Shown here: positions 35,948-45,354 of the stretch, one piece after another
Layout of the letters: each line of letters begins with the position of its first letter
Position numbering within the stretch: position 1 is the stretch's first letter
Assembly (NCBI RefSeq): GCF_026410925.1
Contig: NZ_CP112972.1
Span: forward strand, 3,224,001 to 3,288,000
Length of the DNA: 64,000 bases
Reading direction: 5' to 3'
DNA from: Halovenus salina
GTDB taxonomy: Archaea > Halobacteriota > Halobacteria > Halobacteriales > Haloarculaceae
The notes under the pieces: model-generated
The model's database searches: none
Seen by the model: the letters and a program-made list of their open reading frames with translations, nothing else
What the model was told of the DNA's origin: nothing
Made by a program: the position numbers and the translations under genes

Positions 35948-37303
35948 TCACTCGACCAGCGGCGACCCGTCGGCTCGGGGGCCAAGCCGTGGCCCAAACG
36001 GCGGCTCCTCCGGGTCGATTCGGCGGCGCTGTTCGTAATCTGTCGACCGCTCGACCGGCGTCCGTCCAATCGCCGAAATCATCTCGACGTACTCCTCGAA
36101 CGAGCGAGCCTCGCCGAAGGTCCCGCCGGCACGCTTCGTGATTTCCTCGGAGAGAATCGTCCCCATGAAGTCATCCGCCCCACACGAGAGCATCTTCAAC
36201 CCCTGTTCGTCGCCGTATTTCACCCACGAGGACTGGATGTGCTCGATGTTGTCGAGAAAGAGCCGTGAGACGGCAATCATCAGCTCGTCTTCGTCGCGGC
36301 TCGCGCCGCCGTCGACCATGCCGCGGTCGTGCAACGGCGTGTCGTGATGGACGAACGAGAGCGGGACGAACTCGGTGATTGCGCCGGTCCGCTCCTGGAG
36401 GTCTCTGATGGTGTCCAGGTGGTGAATCCGGTGGGCCTCGTTCTCGACGTGTCCGTACATGATTGTCGCGGTGGTCGGGAGGCCAACGGCCGCCGCGGCT
36501 TCCATTGCCTCGACCCACTCGTCGCTTCGAATCTTTCCCGGACAGATAACCTCGCGGACCTCGTCGACCAGAATCTCGGCCGCGGTTCCGGGCGCGCTGT
36601 CGAGGCCGGCTGCAGCGAGTCGGCCGTACACCGTCTCGTAGCTCCAGTCGGTCCCGCGCCGGGCGTGGTAGGCCTCCTCGGGCGTCATCGAGTGAAGGTG
36701 GATATCCTCGACGCTCATCGCCCGCATCTGCTCGCAGTAGGTGCCCGGGTCCGTCTCGTACCGGGCTGGTGACTTGTAGTTCAGATCGCCGCGGTCGCTC
36801 GTTTCCAGGAGTTCGCGGTGCTCTTCGTCGAGGGCCAAGGCCGGATGGAGTCCGCTGACGGACGTCACCTCATAGATGCCGGTCTCGATTGCGTCGGCGA
36901 CGATTTCGCGTGATTCCGCGGGGGTCTTGGTGAATCCTGGGTTGTCGGCCTCGTTCTCTGTGAGGAACTGGTCCGAGCGGTCCTTGAAGTTACAGAAGAG
37001 ACACCCTGTATTACACGCCGTCGTGACGTTGTTGTTGAGGTTAGCGACGAAGGTAACCTCGTCGCCGACGACCTCGGCGCGGCGGCGGTCGGCGGCCTCC
37101 AGTACCAGCTCCTTGCGCTCGCGGTCGATACCTGGCGTATCGGTTCCGGTTGTGAGTAACTCGATACCGTCGTCGACGGTGAGTCGGTCGCCCGAGCGTG
37201 CCTTGGTGAGTGCGTTCTCGAAAGACTGGCCGGTCTCCGGACGCAGCTCCCAGTCGTAGCGCTCGCGGGGAACGTTCGGTCCCCCGCGGGAGGCGTCTGC
37301 CAT
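35948..37303 (-). CDS. cofH: Radical SAM subunit CofH of Fo synthase
   Basis: 451 aa. The radical-SAM cysteines are in NTGCLFCNFKDR, preceded by TACN (C-x3-C-x2-C near residue 97). SGLHPALALDEE and TTATIMYGHVENEA are family blocks. It condenses the tyrosine-derived radical with the ribitylaminouracil, working with CofG. It is about 60-70 residues longer than many CofH proteins because of the N-terminal stretch MADASRGGPNVPRERYDWEL and following. Parts of this 5' region are duplicated in the chimeric gene at 38562-38924. Confidence 0.93.
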   Translation of the reverse strand: MADASRGGPNVPRERYDWELRPETGQSFENALTKARSGDRLTVDDGIELLTTGTDTPGIDRERKELVLEAADRRRAEVVGDEVTFVANLNNNVTTACNTGCLFCNFKDRSDQFLTENEADNPGFTKTPAESREIVADAIETGIYEVTSVSGLHPALALDEEHRELLETSDRGDLNYKSPARYETDPGTYCEQMRAMSVEDIHLHSMTPEEAYHARRGTDWSYETVYGRLAAAGLDSAPGTAAEILVDEVREVICPGKIRSDEWVEAMEAAAAVGLPTTATIMYGHVENEAHRIHHLDTIRDLQERTGAITEFVPLSFVHHDTPLHDRGMVDGGASRDEDELMIAVSRLFLDNIEHIQSSWVKYGDEQGLKMLSCGADDFMGTILSEEITKRAGGTFGEARSFEEYVEMISAIGRTPVERSTDYEQRRRIDPEEPPFGPRLGPRADGSPLVE

Positions 37304-37409
37304 TGTCCATTATCCAGGACCGGCGACCTAAACACTGACGGGTGCGGTGAGACCTGCCACCATCGCTGGGAGCCGTTGTATTTTTACTCCGGGCTGTGAA
37401 TCTCTAGCT

Positions 37410-38561
37410 ATGTCTGGCTCCCGCCGCGCTGTTGTCGCCCTCCTCTGTCTGACTGCTGTCTGTACCCTTGGTGGGTGTACGTCGATACTTTCAGACGACA
37501 TCACCCAGGAAGAACTCATTGAAAAGGCAGAGAGCGCCGAACCACCCGAGGAGATGAGTGCGACCGTCGAAGTGAACGCGACTGTCGATGACGAACAGAT
37601 TGGATACAGCTACGATGTCTGGTACCGCCAAGGGGGACTGAGCCGAGTCGAGGGAACCTACAGGGGGAGTCGAACGGTCCAGGTCAACGACGGCGACAAG
37701 ATATGGGCCTACAACGCTGACGAGGAGACTGTTAGCATACGTGAGGACCAGACAGATATCTCACCGCTTCGGGACGCGGTTAATATCACCGAGGAGCTGC
37801 TCCGGTCGAAAAACGCCACCGACATAACAAAAACGGAGTACGAAGGCCGCGAGGTCTATCACGTCGTCTTCGACGAGAGTGCAACGCAAAAGGAGAAGAA
37901 TCAGAACAGCGTTCTCACGCCACTCGTCCCCAGCGTAGGGGGTATTCTCCCCGGGGGACAGACTGACCAGGCCGAAAACGAGACCGCTGACGGCGTTGAG
38001 CGGGTCGAACTCTGGATAGACGCAGAGTACATGTACGTCCTCCGACAAACCGTCGAAGGCGAAGACCCGTCCGAACAGCGGTACACCGATGTTGAGTTCG
38101 AGCCAGGCATCGACGACGACCGCTTCGAGCTCGACGTTCCGGAGAACGCGACAGTCAACGAGATCGAAACCCCCGAGTATCGAGAGTTCGACTCCCTCGG
38201 AGAGTTTCTGGCACAGTCACCGGTCGAAATCGAGCGCCCGACTTTTGAGACACTCGACGCCGAGTTCGAAAGGGGATTCTTCCTGTCCGAAAATAACTCC
38301 GAGGGCATTCGAGTTGGTATCCGGTACGATGTCGGCCAGCCGTCCTGGCTAACGGTAAACAAATACAACGACACGACCGAGACCACTGTCGAGGGAGAGC
38401 CAATCCAGGTCGACGGTGTCGACGGCGTCTACGAGGAGGTCTCACAGAACTCCCACAAAATTAGCTGGACCGCCAATGGCTTCCGATATCAGATTCTGGC
38501 CAGTGTTCAAACAGATCGTGAGACGCTAATTCGGCTCGCAGAGTCGATGGAGACGACCTAA
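37410..38561 (+). CDS. LolA-like lipoprotein, copy A
   Basis: 383 aa. A Sec-type signal with lipobox (TLGGC) ends at about Cys 23. The mature part has alternating strands that begin MSATVEVNATVDDEQIGYSY and include VWYRQGGLSRVEG, RTVQVNDGDKIWAYNADE and EVYHVVFDES. These are the concave-sheet elements of LolA/LppX-like lipoprotein-carrier domains. It ends LASVQTDRETLIRLAESMET. The ligand is unknown. The start ATG 37410 gives the signal peptide directly. The protein has a close paralogue (39024-40175). It is divergent from cofH with 106 bases between starts. Confidence 0.8.
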   Translation: MSGSRRAVVALLCLTAVCTLGGCTSILSDDITQEELIEKAESAEPPEEMSATVEVNATVDDEQIGYSYDVWYRQGGLSRVEGTYRGSRTVQVNDGDKIWAYNADEETVSIREDQTDISPLRDAVNITEELLRSKNATDITKTEYEGREVYHVVFDESATQKEKNQNSVLTPLVPSVGGILPGGQTDQAENETADGVERVELWIDAEYMYVLRQTVEGEDPSEQRYTDVEFEPGIDDDRFELDVPENATVNEIETPEYREFDSLGEFLAQSPVEIERPTFETLDAEFERGFFLSENNSEGIRVGIRYDVGQPSWLTVNKYNDTTETTVEGEPIQVDGVDGVYEEVSQNSHKISWTANGFRYQILASVQTDRETLIRLAESMETT

Positions 38562-38924
38562 TCAGGACGGGAGTAGATTGACGACCGACAGCGCCTCTGC
38601 CATGACCCAGGCGACGAGCACTGCGTAGGCAACTAACAACAGATACGCCTCGTGAAGTGTCAGGGCAAGTCGCGTGCGGAGTGTCACGAACAACAGTGCG
38701 GTCGCGGCCACGAGACAGCTCATCAGCGTCGCAGTCGCCGAGAAATCGATAACTGCAGACTCAGTCAACAGAACGCCTATTGGAATAACCACCAGCAAAT
38801 CGAAGATGGTCGAGCCAAGCACGTTGGCGACGCTCGCCACGTCGTGCTCGCGGTTGGCGGCCTCCAATACCAACTCCTTGCGCTCGCGGGGAATGCTCGG
38901 TCCCCCGCGGGAGGCGTCTCCCAT
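38562..38924 (-). CDS. Chimeric ORF: CofH N-terminus fused to exchanger C-terminus
   Basis: 120 aa. Residues 1-15 (MGDASRGGPSIPRER) copy the CofH start. The next residues (KELVLEAAN) copy CofH about 63-71. From REHDVASVANVLGS on, the protein is the last three membrane segments of the cation exchanger encoded at 40176-41198. The ATG and upstream region are duplicates of those of cofH. The frame stays open through both junctions. The ion-binding Asn of the second alpha repeat (GSNTFD in the parent) reads GSTIFD here, so exchange activity is unlikely. It may be a pseudogene or a new small membrane protein. Confidence 0.75.
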   Translation of the reverse strand: MGDASRGGPSIPRERKELVLEAANREHDVASVANVLGSTIFDLLVVIPIGVLLTESAVIDFSATATLMSCLVAATALLFVTLRTRLALTLHEAYLLLVAYAVLVAWVMAEALSVVNLLPS

Positions 38925-39023
38925 TATCCAGGACCGGCGATCTAAACACTGACGGGTGCGGTGAGACCTGCCACCATCGCCGGGAGCCGTTGTATTTTTA
39001 CTCTGTGCTGTGAACCTCTAGCT

Positions 39024-40175
39024 ATGTCTGGTTCCCGACACGCTGTTGTCGCCCTCCTCTGTCTGACTGTTGTCTGTACGCTTGGCGGGTGTACGTCGAT
39101 ACTTTCAGACGACATCACCCAGGAAGACCTCCTCGAAAAGGCAGAGAGCGCCGAGCCACCCGAGGGGATGAGTGCGACCGTCGAAGTGAACGCGAGTCTC
39201 GATGACGAACAGATTGGATACAGCTACGATGTCTGGTACCGTCAAGGGGGAATGAGTCGGTTCGAGGGAATTAATAGGGGAAGTCGAACGGTCCAGGTCG
39301 ACGACGGCGACAAGATATGGTTCTACAACGCTGACGAGGAGACCGTCAGCGTACGTGAGGATCAGACAGATACCTCACCGCTCCGGGACGCGGCTAATGT
39401 GACCGAAGAGCTACTCCAGTCGAAAAACGCCACGGAAATAACGAAAACGGAGTACGAAGGCCGCGAGGTCTATCACGTCGTCTTCGACGAGAGTGCAACG
39501 CAAACAGACAAGGATCAGAACAGCGTTCTCACGCCACTCGTTCCCAGCGTGGGCGGCATTCTCACTGGTGAACAGACCGACAAAGCCGAGAATGAGACCG
39601 CTGACGGTGTCGGGCGGGTCGAAATCTGGATAGACGCAGAGTACATGTACATCCTCCGGCAAACCGTTGAGGGCGAAGACCCGTTCGAACAGCGGTACAC
39701 CGATGTCGAGTTCGAGCCAGGCATCGACGACGACCGTTTCGAGTTCGATATTCCAGAAAACGCGACAGTCGAGGAGGTTGAAACGCCCGACTATCGCGAG
39801 TTTGACTCCCTCGGAGAGTTTCTGGCACAGTCACCAGTCGAAGTTGAGCGCCCGACCTTCGAGACACTCGACGCTGAGTTCGACAGGGGATTCTTCGTGT
39901 CGGAAAACACCTCCGAGAGTGTTCGCGTCGGTATCCTGTACGATGTCGGCCAGCCGTCCTCGCTAACGGTGAACAAATACAACGACACGACCGAGACCAC
40001 CGTCGAGGGAGAGTCAATCCAGGTCGACGGTGTCGACGGCGTCTACGAGGAGGTCTCACAGAACGTCCACCGAATTAGCTGGACCGCCAATGGCTTCCGA
40101 TATCAGATTCTGGCCAGTGTTGAAACAGACCGGGAGACGCTGATACGGCTCGCTGAGTCGATGGGGACGACCTAA
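39024..40175 (+). CDS. LolA-like lipoprotein, copy B
   Basis: 383 aa with the same length, signal peptide, lipobox (TLGGC) and fold as copy A. By hand alignment 47 of 383 residues differ and there are no gaps. The changes are mostly conservative and spread evenly, so both copies appear to be kept by selection. It sits next to the full exchanger gene, and its upstream region repeats that of copy A, including the cofH start region. Its stop directly abuts the exchanger stop, so the genes are convergent with no spacer, the same as at copy A. Confidence 0.8.
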   Translation: MSGSRHAVVALLCLTVVCTLGGCTSILSDDITQEDLLEKAESAEPPEGMSATVEVNASLDDEQIGYSYDVWYRQGGMSRFEGINRGSRTVQVDDGDKIWFYNADEETVSVREDQTDTSPLRDAANVTEELLQSKNATEITKTEYEGREVYHVVFDESATQTDKDQNSVLTPLVPSVGGILTGEQTDKAENETADGVGRVEIWIDAEYMYILRQTVEGEDPFEQRYTDVEFEPGIDDDRFEFDIPENATVEEVETPDYREFDSLGEFLAQSPVEVERPTFETLDAEFDRGFFVSENTSESVRVGILYDVGQPSSLTVNKYNDTTETTVEGESIQVDGVDGVYEEVSQNVHRISWTANGFRYQILASVETDRETLIRLAESMGTT

Positions 40176-41198
40176 TCAGGACGGGAGTAGATTGATAACT
40201 GACAGCGCCTCTGCCATGACCCAGGCGACGAACACTGCGTAGGCAATCAACAACAGATACGCCTCGTAAAGTGTCAGGGCAAGTCGCGTGCGGAGTGTCA
40301 CAAACAACAGCGCGGTCGCGGCCACGAGACAGCCCATCAGCGGCGCAGTCACAGAGAAGTCGATGACCGCAGACCCCGTCAGCAGGACGCCTATTGGAAT
40401 GACTACCAGCAGATCGAACGTGTTCGATCCGAGGACGTTGGCGATGCTCGCCACGTCGTGCTCGCGGTCGGCGGCCTGGATACTCACGAGCGCGTCAGGG
40501 AGACTGGTGGCGGCGGCGACGACGACGGCACCCCACAGGAACTCCGGTGTTCCGACCAGATCGCCGATGACGATGACAGCGTGGACAAGTCGCTCGACCG
40601 CCACGAGAATAATCAACAGCCCCGCACCCAACAGTCCCCACTGTTTCAGCGGTGAAATCGAGTTAGACTCGACCTCGCCGGTGTACTCTGTCGTGTCCTG
40701 CCACTGCATAAACAGATAGAGCAGGTAGACGCCAAGCGGGAACAACACCATCGGCCGGGTCAACTCTCCGCTCAGCGAATCGTTCAGCGAGCCGTTCATC
40801 GGGTTATAAATAAGCGACATGGAGAATGTCAGGAACAGTACGAGAATCGATATCATATAAAACAGCGTCTCCTTGTGGACGAGAGTCCGAGACGCACTGA
40901 TACTTGACCCGCTGAAGACGACCGCAAGTGCTGGAATAACGAGGATATTGAAAATCGCCGAGCCGACGATACCGCCGGCACCCAGCCCGAACGAGCCCGC
41001 AAGCGCCGCGAAGATAACGCTTGCGAGCTCCGGGAAACTCGACCCAATCGCCGCGATAATGCCACCCTGTACAACCGGGGGGAGGTCGTAATGGATTGCG
41101 AGCTTAGAGCTTGCACCCTCGAGCCAGTTGCTTCCGACCCAGATTGCACCTGTTGTAACGATGATGATTGCTATCTCGACGAGCGGCCACTCAGACAT
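40176..41198 (-). CDS. Sodium/calcium exchanger family (CaCA) antiporter
   Basis: 340 aa with about ten membrane helices and the two inverted alpha repeats of the cation/Ca2+ exchanger family. Alpha-1 is AIGSSFPELASVIFAAL with GIVGSAIFN, and alpha-2 is AAATSLPDALVSIQAADR with ANVLGSNTFDLL. The acidic residues in S-x-P-E and S-x-P-D are the expected ion ligands. It probably extrudes Ca2+ or another divalent cation with Na+ influx, important in salt-rich cells. Its 3' third was copied into the chimeric ORF at 38562-38924. Confidence 0.9.
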   Translation of the reverse strand: MSEWPLVEIAIIIVTTGAIWVGSNWLEGASSKLAIHYDLPPVVQGGIIAAIGSSFPELASVIFAALAGSFGLGAGGIVGSAIFNILVIPALAVVFSGSSISASRTLVHKETLFYMISILVLFLTFSMSLIYNPMNGSLNDSLSGELTRPMVLFPLGVYLLYLFMQWQDTTEYTGEVESNSISPLKQWGLLGAGLLIILVAVERLVHAVIVIGDLVGTPEFLWGAVVVAAATSLPDALVSIQAADREHDVASIANVLGSNTFDLLVVIPIGVLLTGSAVIDFSVTAPLMGCLVAATALLFVTLRTRLALTLYEAYLLLIAYAVFVAWVMAEALSVINLLPS

Positions 41199-41300
41199 CT
41201 GTCGTCGTGTACACTGGGAGCTGTAGTAAGCAGTTCGATACCGGCTGGTCCACGGGCCGGACCACGCAGCTTTTGTCTGCTACACTGGTAGTATCGATCG

Positions 41301-41543
41301 ATGTCGTGGAGTATTCTGGAGATGCTCGGCTCCGTGACGGTCCTCATGGTCGCGATTCCGCCGGTGCTCGCGGGTGTTGGGCTGTTGTTCGGTGGTGAGC
41401 TGGCCGTCGGGGCCGTCTTGGTGGCCGCTGGGTTCGGAATGGTCGCTGCCGACCAGTACATCACGACACCTGGCGACATCCCGGTTGCCGTCGCCAGCAG
41501 AGTCGTCGGCGTCATCGTCAATCAGCCCGACGACGAACAGTGA
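41301..41543 (+). CDS. DUF7533-like small membrane protein
   Basis: 80 aa with two membrane helices (about 8-30, LGSVTVLMVAIPPVLAGVGL, and 33-52). A conserved tail VAADQYITTPGDIPVAVASR follows. Proteins of this size with the QYxTTPGD tail are widespread in haloarchaea (DUF7533). Function unknown. It is divergent from the exchanger, 102 bases between starts. Confidence 0.7.
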   Translation: MSWSILEMLGSVTVLMVAIPPVLAGVGLLFGGELAVGAVLVAAGFGMVAADQYITTPGDIPVAVASRVVGVIVNQPDDEQ

Positions 41544-41779
41544 CCATCTTGTCGCTCTCTGGATACGCGAAGAGAATACCTTCCCTGCGGATACGTCGAC
41601 TTCGGCATCACGAGCGAGGGCGGTCCCCTCGGGTACACGGTCGTATGCCTCGTTCTCGGGAGATTCTGTTCGTCAGACGACACCGTGTCGTTCGGTCAAT
41701 CGCACAGATGATCGTCATCACGGCCAGGGCGGCGATGGATCGCGAGACCGAACAGCCTGCTGACTGACACCGCTGTCTG
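41544..41779. other. Spacer without a convincing gene
   Basis: 236 bases between the DUF7533 gene and bioB. An open frame of 75 codons begins with a GTG overlapping the DUF7533 stop. Its product is very rich in Arg and poor in Asp and Glu, the opposite of the real proteins here, so I do not call it. No strong hairpin or TATA element stands out. Confidence 0.5.
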
Positions 41780-42898
41780 TCACTCTTCGATTGCGTTGCT
41801 AGTAGCCGTGCCGGCGGCCGTTTCGACCGTTCCCTCGTCGGCCTCGCGCGACTTGACAGCCACAGGGTCGAACTCGTTTGCCTCCTGATTTGGCTCCAGT
41901 CCGGCCTGCTGGATTGTTTCGATGTCGTCGCCGGGGGACTGCCCCTCCGTGGTGAGGTAGTCGCCCGTCAGGATGCCGTCGGCACCTGCCTCGAAGGGGA
42001 GATGCTGCTCGTCGGCGTCGAGATTCGCCTCCCGCCCGCCGGTCAGGCGGACCCGGGCCTCTGGATGGAGGAGCCGGTAAACGGCAATCGTCTCGATTAT
42101 CTCCTCGGTCGTAATGTCGGCAGATTCCCCCAGCTCGTCGCCGAGTGGGGTCCCAGCTACTGGGTTGAGGATGTTCACCGGAAGCGAGGAGATGCCAATA
42201 TCCTGGAGAGCGATGGCGGCGTCGACGCGGTCTGTGGGCGACTCGCCCATGCCGAGAATGACGCCGGCACAGAGATCCATCCCGGCCTCCTTGGCTACTT
42301 CGAGCGTGTGAACGCGGTCTTCGAAGCTGTGTGTCTCGACGATTTCGGGGAAAAAGCGCGGCGAGGTTTCGATGTTGTGATTGTAGTGGTTGAGTCCCTC
42401 TTCGGCGAGGATTTCGGCCTCCTCGTCGGTGAGGATGCCCAGGCTGGCGTCGACTTCGACTGCCGTCTCGTCACGAACCAGCCGGATTGCTTCGAGTACC
42501 TCCTCCCACTCTTCGGGGCGGTGTTCCTTCGAGACGCCCTTCTCGGCGACGACGATACCGAACCGCTGTGCGCCGTCTCGCTCGGCTCGTTTGGCCGCTT
42601 CGAGTACCTTCTCCGGGCCGAGAAAGCCGTAGTTGTCGATTCCCGTCTCAAAGTGGACCGACTGGGCACAGAACCCACAGTCCTCGGCACAGTTGCCGGC
42701 CTTCGCGTTGACAATCGAACAGGCGTCGACTGTTCCGTCACCGAACTCACGGCGCACCGCGTCGGCCGCGAGCGCGAGCTCGTCGACGGGCTGGGCCATC
42801 AGGGCAATTCCGTCCCGCCTGTCGAGGCGTTCACCCTCGAACAGCCGGGCGAGTGCATCGTCTATCGTCTTGTTTCCTGTTTTGTAAACCACGGTCAC
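41780..42898 (-). CDS. bioB: Biotin synthase BioB
   Basis: 372 aa with a GTG start. It has the radical-SAM motif GNCAEDCGFCAQS (C-x3-C-x2-C). Further blocks are EVDASLGILTDEEA, LNHYNHNIETSP, AGVILGMGES, LPVNILNPVAGTPLG and TGGREANL. It inserts sulphur into dethiobiotin. No bioA, bioD or bioF is in the window apart from a BioD-like domain protein of other type (56298-57362), so the cell may salvage precursors or encode them elsewhere. A TATA-like cttttataac lies about 12-21 bases upstream on the minus strand. The product serves PccA through BirA. Confidence 0.93.
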   Translation of the reverse strand: MTVVYKTGNKTIDDALARLFEGERLDRRDGIALMAQPVDELALAADAVRREFGDGTVDACSIVNAKAGNCAEDCGFCAQSVHFETGIDNYGFLGPEKVLEAAKRAERDGAQRFGIVVAEKGVSKEHRPEEWEEVLEAIRLVRDETAVEVDASLGILTDEEAEILAEEGLNHYNHNIETSPRFFPEIVETHSFEDRVHTLEVAKEAGMDLCAGVILGMGESPTDRVDAAIALQDIGISSLPVNILNPVAGTPLGDELGESADITTEEIIETIAVYRLLHPEARVRLTGGREANLDADEQHLPFEAGADGILTGDYLTTEGQSPGDDIETIQQAGLEPNQEANEFDPVAVKSREADEGTVETAAGTATSNAIEE

Positions 42899-42980
42899 TG
42901 TGTCGGTTGTCGGTTATAAAAGCGTTCGGGTGGCATGCAAAAGGTCAGTATCTTAACCGCGGGGGTAGAAGCCGTCGCCA

Positions 42981-44009
42981 ATGACGAGCGTCAAGAACTT
43001 CCGGGTGAGTGAGCAGGCAACACAGTCCTCGCTCGGGCGCGGGGTTTTCGAGTTCACGGACGACTACTCGGTGTTCGACTGGGGGAAGATGCCCGACACG
43101 ATTCCGGACAAGGGTGCGTCGCTCTGTACGATGGGTGCGTTCAACTTCGACCTGCTGGAGACAGCGGGGATTCCCACCCACTACGAGGGCGTGGTCGTCG
43201 ACGGCGAGACCGTCTCGCTCGGCGAGGCACTCGACCGGGAGACCCCACCCCGCGAGATGGCCATCGAACTGACGCAGGTGCCAGACCTGCCCTTCGAGGA
43301 TGGAGCATACGACTACGAGGCGTATCACGCCGAGGCGGGAACGAACTATCTGGTCCCGCTGGAGATTGTCTTTCGGAACCGCGTTCCCGTCGGCTCCTCG
43401 CTTCGCAAGCGCACGGACCCGGCGGACCACGGCCTCGATTTCGACGGGTGGCCCGACCGCGCCGTCGACCTTCCCGAGGCAGTTGTCGAACTCTCGACCA
43501 AATACGAGGAGCAGGACCGCTACCTGAGCCGCGACGAGGCCGACGAGATTGCGGGGAAGGCAAGCGTCGACGACCTCGAATCGGTCGCCCGAGAGGTGAA
43601 CCGAATCGTCACAGAGCAGGCAGACAGCGCCGGACTGCGACACGAGGACGGCAAAATCGAGTGTCTCTATCTCGACGGCGAGATTCGCGTCGCGGACGTG
43701 GTCGGCACCTTCGACGAGAATCGCTTTTCCTACGACGGCAGACAGGTGTCCAAAGAGGTCATCCGGCAGTACCACAAACGCACCCAATCCGGATGGGTCG
43801 AGGCCGTGGCCAAGGCCAAAGACCAGGCGGACGCCGAGGGCGTCGACGACTGGAAAGCGCTGTGTGAGACGGCTCCAGAGCCTCTCGACGGCGCAGTCAT
43901 CGAGGCGGCCCGGGACATGTACTGTGCCGGGACAAACGCCTACCTTGAGCGAGCGGTCTTCGATACACAGCCTCTCGAAGAGGCGCTTTCCCGGTTCGAG
44001 CGCCTCTAA
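42981..44009 (+). CDS. purC: Phosphoribosylaminoimidazole-succinocarboxamide synthase PurC
   Basis: 342 aa, the long haloarchaeal form of SAICAR synthetase in de novo purine synthesis. The N-terminal block is [20 protein letters not shown] and [20 protein letters not shown] is the substrate region. [24 protein letters not shown] holds the metal-binding acidic run, and [12 protein letters not shown] lies near the substrate. About 100 residues are added compared with bacterial PurC, mostly acidic insertions and the C-terminal extension. It is monocistronic, divergent from bioB. Confidence 0.9.
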   Translation: MTSVKNFRVSEQATQSSLGRGVFEFTDDYSVFDWGKMPDTIPDKGASLCTMGAFNFDLLETAGIPTHYEGVVVDGETVSLGEALDRETPPREMAIELTQVPDLPFEDGAYDYEAYHAEAGTNYLVPLEIVFRNRVPVGSSLRKRTDPADHGLDFDGWPDRAVDLPEAVVELSTKYEEQDRYLSRDEADEIAGKASVDDLESVAREVNRIVTEQADSAGLRHEDGKIECLYLDGEIRVADVVGTFDENRFSYDGRQVSKEVIRQYHKRTQSGWVEAVAKAKDQADAEGVDDWKALCETAPEPLDGAVIEAARDMYCAGTNAYLERAVFDTQPLEEALSRFERL

Positions 44010-44121
44010 GCGAACGGTCACCCGATATCGATACGAGCACGTGTCTGTGTGTCACTCCTCAGACTCGAAACAGTAGGTTTATCAGTATCACAGAGCGAAA
44101 TTCAGGCATATTACTCCCGAG

Positions 44122-45354
44122 ATGACAGCGAACAAGCAACCGGAGGTAAACATCGGACTCGTTGGACACGTCGACCACGGCAAGACGACGCTGGTCCAGG
44201 CATTGAGCGGAGAGTGGACAGACCAGCACTCTGAGGAGATGAAGCGCGGTATCTCTATTCGGCTGGGATACGCCGACGCGACGTTCCGGCAGTGTCCGGA
44301 ACTGGACGAACCCCAGCGGTATACCGTCGACGAGGAGTGCCCCGACGGGACCGAAAGCGAGGTACTGCGCACGGTATCCTTTGTCGACGCCCCAGGCCAC
44401 GAGACGCTGATGGCGACGATGCTCTCGGGTGCGTCGATTATGGACGGCGCGGTGCTGGTGATTTCTGCGAGCGAAGACGTGCCACAGGCACAGACCGAAG
44501 AGCACCTGATGGCGCTTGATATCATCGGTATCGAGAACATCGTCATCGCCCAGAACAAGATCGACCTGGTCGACCGCGAGGGCGCAGAAGAGAACTACCA
44601 GCAGATTCAGGAGTTTGTCGAGGGAACTGTCGCCGAGGACGCGCCCATCGTCCCGGTCAGCGCCCAGCAGGAGGTCAACCTCGACTTGCTCATCCAGACT
44701 ATCGAGGAAGAGATTCCGACCCCCGAGCGCGACCCCGACGCAGACCCCGAGCTCCTCGTCGCCAGGAGCTTCGATATCAACCGTCCAGGGACCGAGTGGG
44801 ATGGTCTCACGGGCGGCGTTCTCGGCGGGACGCTCTCGCAGGGCGAACTCGAAGCCGGCCAGACGCTCGAACTCCGTCCTGGCCGTGAGGTCGAGGAAGG
44901 CGGCCAGACCGAGTGGCGTCCCGTCGAGACGGAGGTCCGCACACTCCAGGCTGGCGGCGACAGTGTCGAGGAGGTGACTCCTGGCGGACTGCTCGGCGTC
45001 GGAACAGGTCTGGACCCGGCAATCACCAAAGGTGACGCACTCGCCGGTCGCGTTGCCGGCCCCCCCGGGACGCTGCCGGAGGTCCACGACGCGTTCACGA
45101 TGGACGTGACGCTGCTCGAACGCATCGTCGGCAGTGAGGAAGGCGAGGGCGAAATCGAGGAGATTTCGACCGGCGAGCCGCTGATGCTGACAGTCGGGAC
45201 CGCGACGACGGTCGGTTCGGTCACCAGTGCCCGCGGCGACGAGTGTGACGTGAAGCTCAAGCGGCCGGTCTGTGCCGAGCCGGGCGTCAAAATTGCAATC
45301 AATCGACGCGTCGGCGCACGCTGGCGACTCATCGGCTTCGGAACGCTACAGTGA
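44122..45354 (+). CDS. eif2g: Translation initiation factor aIF2 subunit gamma
   Basis: 410 aa GTPase that carries initiator Met-tRNA to the small ribosomal subunit. G-domain motifs are [13 protein letters not shown] (P loop), [11 protein letters not shown] (switch 1), [11 protein letters not shown] (switch 2) and [12 protein letters not shown]. In place of a cysteine knuckle, the region after switch 1 keeps only C-P-E and E-C-P-D. Two beta-barrel domains follow with [12 protein letters not shown] and [12 protein letters not shown]. It heads an operon with GTGA overlap to the PIN gene. Confidence 0.95.
   Translation: MTANKQPEVNIGLVGHVDHGKTTLVQALSGEWTDQHSEEMKRGISIRLGYADATFRQCPELDEPQRYTVDEECPDGTESEVLRTVSFVDAPGHETLMATMLSGASIMDGAVLVISASEDVPQAQTEEHLMALDIIGIENIVIAQNKIDLVDREGAEENYQQIQEFVEGTVAEDAPIVPVSAQQEVNLDLLIQTIEEEIPTPERDPDADPELLVARSFDINRPGTEWDGLTGGVLGGTLSQGELEAGQTLELRPGREVEEGGQTEWRPVETEVRTLQAGGDSVEEVTPGGLLGVGTGLDPAITKGDALAGRVAGPPGTLPEVHDAFTMDVTLLERIVGSEEGEGEIEEISTGEPLMLTVGTATTVGSVTSARGDECDVKLKRPVCAEPGVKIAINRRVGARWRLIGFGTLQ

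Larger units (their letters stand above)
37085..40477. repeat. Tandem duplication of cofH 5' end, lipoprotein gene and exchanger 3' end
   Basis: Two adjacent copies of one segment: copy one from 37085 to about 38849 and copy two from about 38850 to 40477. Each holds a divergent promoter region, one lipoprotein gene (37410-38561 and 39024-40175) and the 3' part of a cation-exchanger gene. The joint lies in a 14-base word (gcggtcggcggcct) found at 37085-37098 in cofH and 40464-40477 in the exchanger, and with one change at 38850-38863. Copy two also lost 144 bases between direct repeats of gcgctcgcgg (37115 and 37259 in copy one). The two lipoproteins are about 88 percent identical by hand alignment. 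Confidence 0.9.

Noticed and set aside
41540-41767. 75-codon frame starting with GTG at the DUF7533 stop
   Set aside because: The overlap looks like coupling, but the product is Arg-rich and lacks the acidic bias of real proteins here.
42945-44021. 358-codon minus-strand frame over purC
   Set aside because: Antisense shadow of purC; composition reflects reversed codons.
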